Positions 9,872-18,982 of a DNA stretch of 64,000 nt are shown piece after piece. Below the pieces are notes generated by a model. That model saw nothing but the letters and a program-made list of their open reading frames with translations. It made no database searches and was not told the DNA's origin. The position numbers were made by a program, and so were the translations under genes. Position 1 is the stretch's first letter. Every line of letters begins with the position of its first letter. This DNA comes from a virus: IMG/VR virus record IMGVR_UViG_3300010354_000002, positions 1 to 64,000 of that record, one strand, 5' to 3'.

Positions 9872-11124
9872 TAGACTCTGACAAACGGAACTCAGGTGAC
9901 ATGATGGAAAACATTCCAACGCAAATTTCTCCGATGCATCTCGGGGAACTGTCTCGGCTTACAAAAATCCCGCTGTGGAATCCAGACGATCCGCTTTATT
10001 CCGTGCAGGATTCCACATTGATGAACAACCCTTGGCTGCGGGATTCCACGAGGATTCACATTCCTCTCGGCTCTCTATTCGCCGAAAAAGCCATTTCGGT
10101 GCCATCCTTTGCTCCGTCTATCCCAGAGTCTAATATTGACCCGGTAGGCCGCGTGGGTAGTCAGCCGTCTACGGCTCGTGTTAAGACCGGCACAACCCCC
10201 GGCGGGTTGTCTGCCGCACTGGAAGACCCAGACAAAGTTGCAATGGCAAACCATCTTCTAGCGGCGTTGGAGGTTGATCCTCGCACGCAGAGCAGCGCAT
10301 TGTTGCACCGTGCTGGCATTGGCCCTCACCGCATTCGATTCCGCCCGAAATTTGGCGGTTGGGAGGAGGAAGGCAGGCCGCATGTTGACCCGTACCTTGC
10401 GGTTGACGTTCCTTCGGACAGACAAGGCAATCCCGAAGACCATATCATTCAACGTCTGCGGCATATCTTTGGCCAGACTGCTGTTGGAACTGAAAAAGCC
10501 ACGCATGCCGCAGGCAATCCGAATGCAATTGGTATTCGTGGTGATTTTGACAGGCCGTTTAGCGAGCGAGAGGCTCTGGAATTGACGCAAAAAATGGTGC
10601 AGGGCGGTGGTGGTTTTGCGCCGGACGTGTATCCCGGTGACAGTCATGCCCGGTCAATTTTGTATCCATCTTCAAGCCACCCCAGCAATCCAACACTGTC
10701 GGAAGCCACGGGTGGCGATCAAGGTTATCGTGGTGGAGTAATCCCATATCATCATATGGCGTCCATTCAACAGGCCGCCGATGCGGCCGACAGGGTTCTC
10801 CGTGACCATGGGGCACGCAACACTCGTATTTTCGGCCTGAAGACGGGATATTTCGATCCCGAGATCGCACCGGACATCATGGGACATCCCGGTGTACAGG
10901 AAGCAGTTGAACGACTGGCTGCAATTCGTCAGGGACGATACGGCCTTGCGAAGGGCGTGGAAGATGCACCGGAATCCGAGGATGACATGAATGCAAAAGT
11001 CGCCAAGGTGATGCAAGAATTCAAGGATGGGACATTGAAAACCAGTTCTGGCGAGACTGTTACAGACCGAGATCAGGCAATTGCGATTGCCTTGTCCGAG
11101 GCTGGTAACTCCCGCAAGGGGTAA
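9868..11124 (+). CDS. Phage protein with C-terminal DUF6496-like domain
   Basis: The frame can start at ATG 9868 (ATGA overlap with the upstream stop, no SD). ATG 9904 is also plausible because AGGTG lies 5 bases before it. The last 40 residues (VMQEFKDGTLKTSSGETV then DRDQAIAIALSEAG) match the DUF6496-type domain, frequent at the end of phage and environmental proteins and predicted to bind nucleic acid. The middle is unrecognised, with GGWEEEGRPHVDPYLAVDVPSD and a glycine-rich stretch. It sits inside the operon of giant module proteins, which suggests a virion or ejected role, but this is inference. Confidence 0.7.
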   Translation: MIDSDKRNSGDMMENIPTQISPMHLGELSRLTKIPLWNPDDPLYSVQDSTLMNNPWLRDSTRIHIPLGSLFAEKAISVPSFAPSIPESNIDPVGRVGSQPSTARVKTGTTPGGLSAALEDPDKVAMANHLLAALEVDPRTQSSALLHRAGIGPHRIRFRPKFGGWEEEGRPHVDPYLAVDVPSDRQGNPEDHIIQRLRHIFGQTAVGTEKATHAAGNPNAIGIRGDFDRPFSEREALELTQKMVQGGGGFAPDVYPGDSHARSILYPSSSHPSNPTLSEATGGDQGYRGGVIPYHHMASIQQAADAADRVLRDHGARNTRIFGLKTGYFDPEIAPDIMGHPGVQEAVERLAAIRQGRYGLAKGVEDAPESEDDMNAKVAKVMQEFKDGTLKTSSGETVTDRDQAIAIALSEAGNSRKG

Positions 11125-11126
11125 TC

Positions 11127-11771
11127 ATGTATTCCGTATTCGTTCGGACGGGGAGGGTTGGCAATCAACCCTCCCTTCAATATGGAAGGCCAGTCTATGG
11201 CGACGCCAAGCGACCTGCCGATGTAAGGTGGCTCGGGGTCAATGACCATGACTGTGCTATGTCTATCAAACGGACTCTAGAGCGAGTGGGCGACATGATT
11301 CGCAATGTGGATCATTCATTGTTCGTAGAACTGTTGCGTTGGGCATTGTTGGATTCCAAAGAGATTGGGGTATCCGAGAATGTTGGCCATGCAGTAGCAA
11401 AGCAGATATGGGACGAGTGGACGAAGTCCAAGCGGAATCGCATTGCCCACAAGGCCGACTCATTCACTGACGAACAACGGCTGGAACTTGCCATGGCATA
11501 TGTACACGGTCGCGCTGGAGCATTTCAGTTGCAACCTGTGCACATACCGCACAACAAGATTTTGACTCTTGCGACTCCAATCGGAGTTTTATATAAGAAC
11601 AACAGAGAGTCAAATGTTGCAGATTTGCAAAAAAACTTGACGCCGGAAGGGATCAAGGTTGTCAGGTTGACTATAGGTAAGCATCAAGTTGAACAGCCTG
11701 ACTTGGCTGGCGATCAGAGATTTGCGGTCATCAACCCGACTGCGGGGAAAAAAAACCATGCGACGTACTAA
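11127..11771 (+). CDS. Hypothetical protein, 214 aa
   Basis: ATG 11127 is preceded by AAGGGG at a good distance and lies two bases after the previous stop. I do not recognise the protein. Residues 50-130 are rich in Trp, Leu and charged residues with a helical look (LFVELLRWALLDSKEIGVS, IWDEWTKSKRNRIAHK). The C-terminal 60 residues contain hydrophobic beta-type stretches (KILTLATPIGVLYK, IKVVRLTIGKHQVEQP). No membrane segment or metal motif is visible. Its 3-prime end overlaps the next gene's start by 14 bases, so it belongs to the operon. Confidence 0.6.
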   Translation: MYSVFVRTGRVGNQPSLQYGRPVYGDAKRPADVRWLGVNDHDCAMSIKRTLERVGDMIRNVDHSLFVELLRWALLDSKEIGVSENVGHAVAKQIWDEWTKSKRNRIAHKADSFTDEQRLELAMAYVHGRAGAFQLQPVHIPHNKILTLATPIGVLYKNNRESNVADLQKNLTPEGIKVVRLTIGKHQVEQPDLAGDQRFAVINPTAGKKNHATY

Positions 11772-13785
11772 AAAGCGTCTGCTGATCATCACAAAATCCC
11801 ACACGAATCCTGTGATGCATGAGCCGAAAGAAGGGCCGATTTCTGGTCTCGGTTCTCTGGAAGTCTTGCTGGCGTCTACCGTTCCAGACAACGAAAGGCA
11901 TGCCTCGCATCCGGTCATTGCCAAGGGAATACGCGTTGCGCCGATAGTCAAATCTGTCATTGGGGACAATCCTGACAATGGTGGACGTTATTTTGGTGCG
12001 CCACAACATGCATCTCCTCCAAGATATGGCGATCTGGATCGCGAAGCATCAATGCACCTCGCACCGCCATCGCATATGTCATCAAATTTGATGCGTTTTG
12101 TTCACTCATACATTAATAACTTTGTGCAGGAACAGCCGGGTAAAAAGATAACGCCATCCGATGTGTTGAAGAAGGTTTCGGAGTCCAAACTGTTTTCCAC
12201 TCCTGAAATCAAAACCGTTCTTGGCCATCATGGTTTTTCAGCCGAAAAGCCTGTTCATCCACAAGAATTCCTGACGCATATTGACGAAGGCAGGTTTGAC
12301 GGAGAAAATCCCCATCCTGAAAAAATACATCTTGAAACACGCATGATCCCCGGTCGTACAGATCGCTCGGGTCATTGGTACAACGACCGATTCAAGGATT
12401 TGCGCCCATGGTCGGAGCATGATCATCTGGAATTGGTAAATGGTGCAACTGGCAATATCTATCGCCCATATGTAGAAGACTCATACCGGGTCCATCTGTT
12501 GAGCGCGCCACACATAGGTCCCGAAGAATCACATTTTCCATTTGGCTCCTATGCCAACATGCCTCCCGGAACGCACAAAAACGGCGGTGTTGCGCATGCT
12601 CGCGGCTACGATGTAGAGGATGAGAATGGCAAAGTCTACAGTGTAACGTCTGAGCATCAATCTGATGTTTTGCAAGCAGGGCGGGGAAACACAAGATTCA
12701 AGACTCGTCCCAAAAAAGATCCCAGTGGCAATGTCATTGCTGGATCGGAGGAGGTCGTAACCGATCACTGGGGGTCGCCTCAGGTTGTATCCATTCCGCA
12801 AGAGACAGCCATAGGCGGAACTGATGATTGGCACAAAGCCATGCTCAATGCCACCATTGCCCATGCTCTGGAAACCGGCAAGGATGGCATCGAGTTTGGC
12901 GATCCGTCCATGATGAACGGTATGTGGGTTAGGCCGGATCATAGATCCGAAGCCATGAACGTGCATTACGACAGCAAGGCACGGAAGCATCTTGAGCAGT
13001 TTGCAAAACAATTCGGTGCGTCGGTTGAATATGTTCCCTATATGCTGAATTACCATGAGGCCGACAAGGCATTGGGCGAGGGACGCCAGTCGGTGACAGA
13101 CGAGGCTGCATATAGGCGTCAAGGTACTACTGATCGGTTTCGCAATACGCTGAAATTGCTTGCCGCACGTCAAAAATTGCCAAATGTTGACCCCAACAAC
13201 GTCTTTGGGATGAATGTACATTCTTTGGTTGACAGCCTAACCGAGTCCCGTGCACCGGGGCGAAACAGGACGCATCTTTTTACTCCCGAGCAATTAGCGC
13301 AACAGGCCAATGAAAACGGAGTTACCAATGTAAATGGTCAACCTATGAAGCCGGAGGACGTTATGACTGCTGTGGATTTCTGGCAGGTACTACATCAGAT
13401 GTATCACGATCATTCGCGAATGTATGATCGTGATAGCCAACCAGATCCACGGCTGGAACTCCTGAAAGAAAAAAACCCCGATGCCTACGAGGCCGTGAAA
13501 TCATGGCCGAAAGACAGGCCGGTAATCGTTCGCCCACGGCTTACATTTACTCCCGAAATGAAGGCGTTTCATCAGAAACAGGGGGTTGGGTTATGGGGCG
13601 TCAGCGGACCTGAAATGAACAACAAGATTGAAAATGCCATATCTAACTCGCCAGACAAGAAAAAAGATGGAAAGCAACCAACCCCTGAGGAATGGGTGAC
13701 GATACGTCAGAAAGCATCCTCGATGGGTGTTGATGTCAATACATTGTTGCGCCAAGGCATCTTGCGGGAATTGCGTGGCTTGTAG
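11758..13785 (+). CDS. QSD-module protein of the polyvalent family (675 aa)
   Basis: I placed the start at ATG 11758, with GGGGA about nine bases upstream, rather than the longer in-frame start at 11689 that lies inside the preceding gene. The protein is a divergent, single-module relative of the giant protein. It has SEHQSDVLQAGRG near residue 300, an aromatic-helix block GTDDWHKAMLNATIAHALE with GIEFGDPSMMNG near 350-380, and FTPEMKAFHQKQGVGLWG near 600. The FGKGGKPFDPS opening is absent. The order QSD motif, W..A...A..G helix, then TPEM...G matches the known polyvalent QSDW domain more closely than the fused modules do. Confidence 0.7.
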   Translation: MRRTKKRLLIITKSHTNPVMHEPKEGPISGLGSLEVLLASTVPDNERHASHPVIAKGIRVAPIVKSVIGDNPDNGGRYFGAPQHASPPRYGDLDREASMHLAPPSHMSSNLMRFVHSYINNFVQEQPGKKITPSDVLKKVSESKLFSTPEIKTVLGHHGFSAEKPVHPQEFLTHIDEGRFDGENPHPEKIHLETRMIPGRTDRSGHWYNDRFKDLRPWSEHDHLELVNGATGNIYRPYVEDSYRVHLLSAPHIGPEESHFPFGSYANMPPGTHKNGGVAHARGYDVEDENGKVYSVTSEHQSDVLQAGRGNTRFKTRPKKDPSGNVIAGSEEVVTDHWGSPQVVSIPQETAIGGTDDWHKAMLNATIAHALETGKDGIEFGDPSMMNGMWVRPDHRSEAMNVHYDSKARKHLEQFAKQFGASVEYVPYMLNYHEADKALGEGRQSVTDEAAYRRQGTTDRFRNTLKLLAARQKLPNVDPNNVFGMNVHSLVDSLTESRAPGRNRTHLFTPEQLAQQANENGVTNVNGQPMKPEDVMTAVDFWQVLHQMYHDHSRMYDRDSQPDPRLELLKEKNPDAYEAVKSWPKDRPVIVRPRLTFTPEMKAFHQKQGVGLWGVSGPEMNNKIENAISNSPDKKKDGKQPTPEEWVTIRQKASSMGVDVNTLLRQGILRELRGL

Positions 13786-13797
13786 AATGGTAGTGTC

Positions 13798-16700
13798 ATG
13801 CCCAATCCATCCGCAATAAATGCCCATAGGCAGTGGTGGCGACAAAATCGTCCTGCGCGTGTTGCCCGCGAAGAGTTCGTACCAATCATCATCCGACACG
13901 GCAAGGATGATGAGATTGGCAGTTTGGCATATGCCGCTCGTATCCACGGGCCACAGGATCAAATTGCGCGTGCGTTTGCCAGTGCAGGCACAGTGGAGAA
14001 AGCGATCTCGGACGGTCGTTGGATTACCCTCCATCCAAATGGCAAAGACGAAGCAGGACATCCTGTTTTGATCAAGGACAACCCAGACGGTACGGCCACC
14101 ATTGTTGGTGGAATTGGTGGGAAACTCAATGGGTTTCGCATGTCTCTGGTGCGATCCGAAGATGATTACAAGGCCGAGATTGCCAGCCGTGGGAAAGAAG
14201 AGCGCGCTCGCCTGAAAGCCGAAAAGGAGGCCATCATTGCCGCCCAAGGCGCGGAGGAATACAACCGCCATCAAGAGGAATTGGCCTTTGACAAGGAGCA
14301 ACGAAAGGCTAAAAAACTAGAAGCCGCAGAGCATCTGGCGCGAACCGTACTGACGGCGCAAGGCATCAATGCAGACTCTGTTCTGGAAGTCCCTGACGAG
14401 GTTATGGCGGCCGCCAAGAGTCCCAAACAGGCCGAGCGAATCAAGGAGGCGCATGTGCTTGGTGTCGCCAAGCATGCTCGCCAAGTAGCCCAAGAGGTAC
14501 GTCAGAGGGTAGTCACAGCACTTGAGGCCCAGCAGCCCGTCGAAGGCGTCGCATTTGCGGATATCGTGCGAGAGGCATTGTCTGGGAAGACGCCGGGATA
14601 TGCAGTGAATCCTGAACGCATTGCGGTATCCCGAGGAATTGCGCCAAGCCCCGAATCAATCGGTGATATCCGTGAACAAAGTTTCCTGCTACGCGCAGAC
14701 AATGACGAGGCACTTGCGGCGCAACGCATGGCCAGCGTTGCCAAATTGCAGGCCGGGGCGGCTTCTGCTAGGGCCGCAATAAAAGATGCGCTAGAGGCGT
14801 CTGCTGTCCACGGAGCGGGGCCGCACGCCCTCGGTGGCATGAATGCCAAGCCGGTGGACGTGGAGAATGCTGGTGCCATTCTTGCGGCTGCAAATGCCTA
14901 CCGCGAGGCGAGCAGATCCAAGCCGCCTGCTGGCATGCGCTCCGTTGCGCCAGTGACGTTCCATCCAGATCACGAAGGCGAGGATATTCCAGTCCAGTCG
15001 CTAATGGATGAATTGCGAACCCGGGCAGTTTCCAAACTTGTTGACATAAGCAACAAAGAGGAAGCAGCAGGGAACTCGTTATATTCGCACATCTCATCCG
15101 GGCGGTATGCAGAACTAGCCGGAATCACCGGACAGTTGCTTCCGGGCGCAACAGTTGACCCTGCCTTGGTGGACTTCCTCGGGTCGGAAGGTGCATCGCA
15201 TCTTGTGGCACTAGCGGCCTTGGAAACCGTGGGGCAGGAAGGTCTCGCAAAATACCGGGACGGCCTTGTGCAGAGTCATCTGGATAGGCAAGTCGCACAA
15301 TGCGACAAGGCTGTAGATGATGCCAGTGTCCTGATGAACAGGGCTGGTGCTCCGCTGTCGTTCGATGCGGACAATGCGCAGTCCATGATTGCTACGTGGG
15401 GTGCGATTGCCGAACGCAACCAACTGCTTTCAACTGCGCGTGAGCATCTCGGCAAAGCCCGGGGACGTCTGGAGGCTACGGCGTCTGCCATCAAGGCAAT
15501 TGATGGAGTATTGATTAATCCCGACAGGGGGCTGTCGGTCACCGTGCCGGGGTCATACAAGCAAGTTGCAACCATGGCGGCCGTCATGTTGCCGGGGTTG
15601 GAATTGGGGCGAGACTATACTCTGGTCTCCCCCGAATCCAATCTTATGGCGTTGGATATCACCGCAGATGGCGTCCGTAAACTGGCGTCGTCATCTGGCC
15701 TTTCAATCTCCGACGATGTGGCGAAGAGGCTTGAAGTTGTGCGTCAATCCGCAAATACGAGTGGCAAACTGCCACTTGGCCTTCGCAGGGAGATTGATGC
15801 GAAAGGCCCCGTGCACGGAGCCGCGACAACGGAATATGGCGAGTTGTCCGATAAAGAGCACGCCATGATTCGATCCTATTGGTGCGAAAGCCAAGGCATT
15901 GAAGCGGCGCAGGAATGCGATCCGTTTGGAGTACTGAAGCCAGATCAGGAACCAGTGTGGCGTCGTTATCAGGATGCTGTGAACAACGGCAATGAAGTTG
16001 AGATGATGCAGTCTGATTTGGCTGGGCGTTTTGACGCCCTTTCCAAGTTGGACTTGGATGACAACAAGGCGGTGATCGGATTCGGCAGCCGTATGGCTGA
16101 CATCTTGGGTCTGGATGTGGTTGCCGATGCGAATGGCAATCCTATCTCCATTCCGCAATTGGATGCACGCAAGACCGAGTACAACAAAGCCAGATTCATG
16201 CGTCCGCGCATCATCAAGTTTATGCGCACCTTTTGGGCCGCGACCCAAGGGGCAGACTATTTCGACCCGGCAAACATCAAGCCTGTGTCGAAGGCTTGGG
16301 CGTCGTTTGTCCAGCGTAGCGGTGGCGATATGGCCGCTGTAGCCAGCGTGCAAGATCAAATGAAGCAAGACCCGGATGTCATGGTCATGCAAGGCAAACC
16401 ACTTCGCCTTACCGATGGCCAAGAGCGCATGATCGGGATGATCATTGGAAACCGCAGGATGGCGGCTGGCCTTGGCGCAGGTGCTGGCAAAACCTTGGTT
16501 ATGATGGGGTCGTTTGCCCAATTGCGAAACGATGGGCAAGCGCAACGAGCATTGATCGCTGTCCCATCTGCTGTGGTCGGTCAGTTTGAATCCGAGTGGA
16601 ACAAGTTCGTAGATCCGCAATATGGCATGACCATGCATGCGGCTACCGGTAACGCCGCTAAGACGTCCGAGGCGATGGGCGGGGCGGCTGATTTTGTGGT

Positions 16701-17904
16701 GATGACGCACGAGGGTCTGCGTAAGCGGCTGTTGGATGCGTGTGCGGATGAGATGGGTACAACGTCAGATCGTGCTGGTGATGCATTGCTCAACATGCCT
16801 CCAGCCGAGGTTGACCAAGTGCTCCACAAGGCGATGCACCGTAACAACTGGGACTTCGACTACGTTGCCTATGACGAAGGACACAAAACGCTAGGGCGTG
16901 CTGGCAAAGAGGAGTCGTTGCTCTCCACGCTTCTGGACTCTGCCGCTCGCTTGCGGACACAGGACGGAAAACTTCCCTACTACGTGTTCGCAACTGCCGA
17001 CCCGGCGAAAAACGACGTCAGCGAATTGCATAGCCTGCTTGGCAAGATTGACCCCGAGCGGTTTACGCCCGAGAATCGTGACCAGTTCGTGCGTTCTTAC
17101 GGGCGTAACACCGAAGATTGTGCGGTTGCCCTGCGCAACATGATGTCCCCGTACATCTATACGCAACCAGCAGAGGTGCCTGTGAAGCAAACCCGGGATG
17201 ACGTGATCGTGCCATTGACTGAAGAAGAACGCCAGACGCACGACTCCATCCAACAGGCTTATCAGGCGGCCCGTCTCGGAAGAGCCATGGGAACGCCTAA
17301 TGTGGAGGCAGAGAAGATTCTAGGGGCGACCAATCCCAAGGCCTTGGCACTGTCGCGGGACAATGCCATCAGCCGAGCATTGCTCTGGAGTCCGTCCAGC
17401 AGCAAGGCAAACTGGGTGAGGAAAAAACTCCAGCAAGAGCAAGGGCGTGGCACGGTGATCTTCGCTCGTAATCGTGCATCGGTAGAAGCCCTCAAGAAGA
17501 TTTTGGAATCGGACGGGCATCGTGTTGACACTCTGACGGGTGCGGACAGCGGTGTGGGCAAGCGTAAGAAACGCGAGGCATTTCAGAACGAGGAACATGA
17601 CATTCTCATCTGCACCGATGCGGCAGAGGCTGGAATGAACCTTCAACGTGGCAATCTGATGATCAACTTTGACGTACCTATGACGGCAAAGACGCTGGAG
17701 CAACGTATAGCCCGACAAGTTCGCATGGGTCAGCAGCGAGACGTTGATGTATTCAACCTTGTCTCCGATTGCCATTGGGATCGTCGAAACCTGCAACGGC
17801 TGAAGGGCAAAGGCACGTTGCGCGAAATCATTACCAGCCCGTTTGAGTTGTCCGACGATACAGGCCGTGTGGAAGAGCGAGTGCGGACGGAGGCTGGCGT
17901 ATGA
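13798..17904 (+). CDS. SNF2-like superfamily 2 helicase with N-terminal head-type domain (1368 aa)
   Basis: ATP-dependent DNA translocase of the SNF2 type. Residues 60-120 carry the SDGRWITLHPNGKDE...GGIGGKLNG segment found at the N-terminus of several phage head or packaged proteins. Residues 130-850 are mostly helical and Ala/Glu-rich. The helicase core occupies 880-1350: motif I GAGAGKT near 893 (unusual; many SNF2 proteins have DxGxGKT), motif II YDEGH near 1024, motif III-like ATADP, and motif VI EQRIARQVRMGQQR near 1300. As the last large gene of the module-protein operon, it is compatible with an ejected anti-restriction or genome-entry motor, as in DarB-like polyvalent proteins. The helicase call is firm; the role is inferred. 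Confidence 0.85.
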   Translation: MPNPSAINAHRQWWRQNRPARVAREEFVPIIIRHGKDDEIGSLAYAARIHGPQDQIARAFASAGTVEKAISDGRWITLHPNGKDEAGHPVLIKDNPDGTATIVGGIGGKLNGFRMSLVRSEDDYKAEIASRGKEERARLKAEKEAIIAAQGAEEYNRHQEELAFDKEQRKAKKLEAAEHLARTVLTAQGINADSVLEVPDEVMAAAKSPKQAERIKEAHVLGVAKHARQVAQEVRQRVVTALEAQQPVEGVAFADIVREALSGKTPGYAVNPERIAVSRGIAPSPESIGDIREQSFLLRADNDEALAAQRMASVAKLQAGAASARAAIKDALEASAVHGAGPHALGGMNAKPVDVENAGAILAAANAYREASRSKPPAGMRSVAPVTFHPDHEGEDIPVQSLMDELRTRAVSKLVDISNKEEAAGNSLYSHISSGRYAELAGITGQLLPGATVDPALVDFLGSEGASHLVALAALETVGQEGLAKYRDGLVQSHLDRQVAQCDKAVDDASVLMNRAGAPLSFDADNAQSMIATWGAIAERNQLLSTAREHLGKARGRLEATASAIKAIDGVLINPDRGLSVTVPGSYKQVATMAAVMLPGLELGRDYTLVSPESNLMALDITADGVRKLASSSGLSISDDVAKRLEVVRQSANTSGKLPLGLRREIDAKGPVHGAATTEYGELSDKEHAMIRSYWCESQGIEAAQECDPFGVLKPDQEPVWRRYQDAVNNGNEVEMMQSDLAGRFDALSKLDLDDNKAVIGFGSRMADILGLDVVADANGNPISIPQLDARKTEYNKARFMRPRIIKFMRTFWAATQGADYFDPANIKPVSKAWASFVQRSGGDMAAVASVQDQMKQDPDVMVMQGKPLRLTDGQERMIGMIIGNRRMAAGLGAGAGKTLVMMGSFAQLRNDGQAQRALIAVPSAVVGQFESEWNKFVDPQYGMTMHAATGNAAKTSEAMGGAADFVVMTHEGLRKRLLDACADEMGTTSDRAGDALLNMPPAEVDQVLHKAMHRNNWDFDYVAYDEGHKTLGRAGKEESLLSTLLDSAARLRTQDGKLPYYVFATADPAKNDVSELHSLLGKIDPERFTPENRDQFVRSYGRNTEDCAVALRNMMSPYIYTQPAEVPVKQTRDDVIVPLTEEERQTHDSIQQAYQAARLGRAMGTPNVEAEKILGATNPKALALSRDNAISRALLWSPSSSKANWVRKKLQQEQGRGTVIFARNRASVEALKKILESDGHRVDTLTGADSGVGKRKKREAFQNEEHDILICTDAAEAGMNLQRGNLMINFDVPMTAKTLEQRIARQVRMGQQRDVDVFNLVSDCHWDRRNLQRLKGKGTLREIITSPFELSDDTGRVEERVRTEAGV

Positions 17905-18110
17905 ACATGGATTCCATGTTGAAACAACTGTTTGACGTCATGGACGAAGCCATGGCCAAGTGCCATCGTTGCCAGACTGGTATTGACCACACCGCAAAAT
18001 CCATACGCGTGCTAGCCGATGAGAAGGCGGGACGTATGCCAGACACTGACAAGAACACATATATCCGTGCGGCTCTGTCGCAGATCGCATCTGCGCCCAT
18101 TGACGAATGA
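17901..18110 (+). CDS. Small hypothetical protein, 69 aa
   Basis: ATG 17901 overlaps the helicase stop (ATGA) and has GGAGG about eight bases upstream, which favours it over the ATG at 17907. The protein has a CxxC-like KCHRCQTG near residue 21, an otherwise helical composition and no recognised family. It is translationally coupled to the helicase and to the next small gene. Confidence 0.6.
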   Translation: MNMDSMLKQLFDVMDEAMAKCHRCQTGIDHTAKSIRVLADEKAGRMPDTDKNTYIRAALSQIASAPIDE

Positions 18111-18310
18111 GAATTCTTGTACGCAATGACGAACGCATCGTGGCACGCTGTCCGCATTGTCATGCTGTCGTATTGCGTCGAAGTGGGGACGGGCTTCAGA
18201 CAGTCGGCCAAAGCATTGTCCTAAAACAAGGCAAGATCGGCGGAGAATGCCGATCTTGCTTGCGACGATGGCTGGTTGCGATACCTGATTTTGTCATGCA
18301 GGTGGCGTAG
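18107..18310 (+). CDS. Small zinc-ribbon-like protein, 67 aa
   Basis: Begins at ATG 18107, overlapping the previous stop by four bases. CPHC near residue 15 and CRSC near residue 48 form a two-knuckle Zn-ribbon pattern (CxxC-x29-CxxC) of the Com type. Mu-like Com proteins control translation and have the same size and layout, but the resemblance is only in the cysteine pattern. Last gene of the first plus-strand operon; it converges on the minus-strand gene 18294-18626 with a 17-base tail overlap. Confidence 0.6.
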   Translation: MRILVRNDERIVARCPHCHAVVLRRSGDGLQTVGQSIVLKQGKIGGECRSCLRRWLVAIPDFVMQVA

Positions 18311-18626
18311 TGGGCCATACACCCCAAGCATCCCACTCGCAGTCATAGCCGAATATATGGTCGGGGCCGCAACAGTCGGATGTCAGGATTCCTGCCGCGC
18401 TCTGCGCTTCGGTCTTCAGATCGTCAAAGGACAGGTTGCGCAATAGGTTGCAAAGGATTGGCAACTTGCCGTCCTTGATCCATTGATCGTCGTCCCACCA
18501 TCCAACAGGGTATCCACGGGCTGAGGCCAACAAGACAACACCAAGCCATGACTCGGGGCCATCTCCCACAAAGTATGGCCCCTGTGACAACATATGATGT
18601 GAATAGACAGGTCGTTGAATATACAT
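18294..18626 (-). CDS. Hypothetical protein, 110 aa, with duplicated start region
   Basis: I chose the ATG at 18626 because AGGCG precedes it by about seven bases; an in-frame ATG at 18641 is possible. The protein is Trp-rich (GYPVGWWDDDQW, CEWDAWGVWP) with a CCGP motif and no recognised family. Its first codons (MYIQRPV) and upstream bases are an imperfect copy of a segment 43 bases further upstream that encodes MYIKRPV and then stops, so the translation start region has been duplicated. Converges with the zinc-ribbon gene. Confidence 0.6.
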   Translation of the reverse strand: MYIQRPVYSHHMLSQGPYFVGDGPESWLGVVLLASARGYPVGWWDDDQWIKDGKLPILCNLLRNLSFDDLKTEAQSAAGILTSDCCGPDHIFGYDCEWDAWGVWPTTPPA

Positions 18627-18676
18627 ATGTTTACGCCTCATATATACAAACAGGTCGTTTGATATACATATGGTTA
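18607..18676. repeat. Imperfect direct repeat of about 27 bp covering a gene start
   Basis: Copies at about 18607-18633 and 18650-18676 share CAGGTCGTT-GATATACATATG-type sequence with two or three mismatches. On the minus strand both copies contain ATG TAT AT- -AA CGA CCT GT-, encoding MYI[KQ]RPV. The outer copy opens a 12-codon ORF (18631-18669) that ends TAA just before the SD of the inner copy. Confidence 0.75.
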
Positions 18677-18910
18677 CACATTCTGTTGATACTGATAGGT
18701 CAAATCCAAGATTTGACTATATGTGAGATACGGAAAACTCGCTTCTATCTCATCAAGAATTTCGCTAGAATGGTCAGAGGCGGCTTCAAGGGCGTACTCC
18801 GAAACAGGAAACCCACGATCGCGCCGTAGCAACAGTCGCTGTTCTTTGCGGTCAGCCTTTCCGAAAGCCTTGATCAATTGTTCCAACTCAGGGGTGATGT
18901 CAGTGCTCAT
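18674..18910 (-). CDS. Small acidic helical protein, 78 aa
   Basis: ATG 18910 has AAGGAC about eight bases upstream. The protein is charged and helical (ITPELEQLIKAFGKADRKEQ then SSEILDEIEASFPYLTYSQI), with no family recognised. The leader contains a GGCCCGG/CCGGGCC hairpin of the same class seen before other minus-strand genes. It probably belongs to the operon started by the promoter at 19488-19516. Confidence 0.55.
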   Translation of the reverse strand: MSTDITPELEQLIKAFGKADRKEQRLLLRRDRGFPVSEYALEAASDHSSEILDEIEASFPYLTYSQILDLTYQYQQNV

Positions 18911-18938
18911 AATTCTGTGTCCTTGATCTTGATAAGGT

Positions 18939-18961
18939 GGCCCGGATCTTAGGCCCGGGCC
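18939..18961 (-). promoter_or_regulatory. Intercistronic GC hairpin before SD
   Basis: GGCCCGG and CCGGGCC pair over seven bases with a nine-base loop, lying between two minus-strand genes and upstream of an ATCAAGATCAAGGA SD region. There is no U-tract, so it is not an obvious terminator. Related hairpins occur at 28185-28200, 33073-33090 and 33379-33396. Confidence 0.5.
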
Positions 18962-18982
18962 TTGGTGTCATCGTTTGAGGGG

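Noticed and set aside
12529-14301. Minus-strand frames of 230 and 236 codons near the module protein and helicase start
   Set aside because: Antisense to well-supported genes, with no SD and no recognisable fold.
15703-16710. A 335-codon minus-strand frame inside the helicase gene
   Set aside because: It lies antisense to the helicase N-terminal and core region, and the antisense translation is rich in His, Arg and Cys, as expected of a shadow frame.
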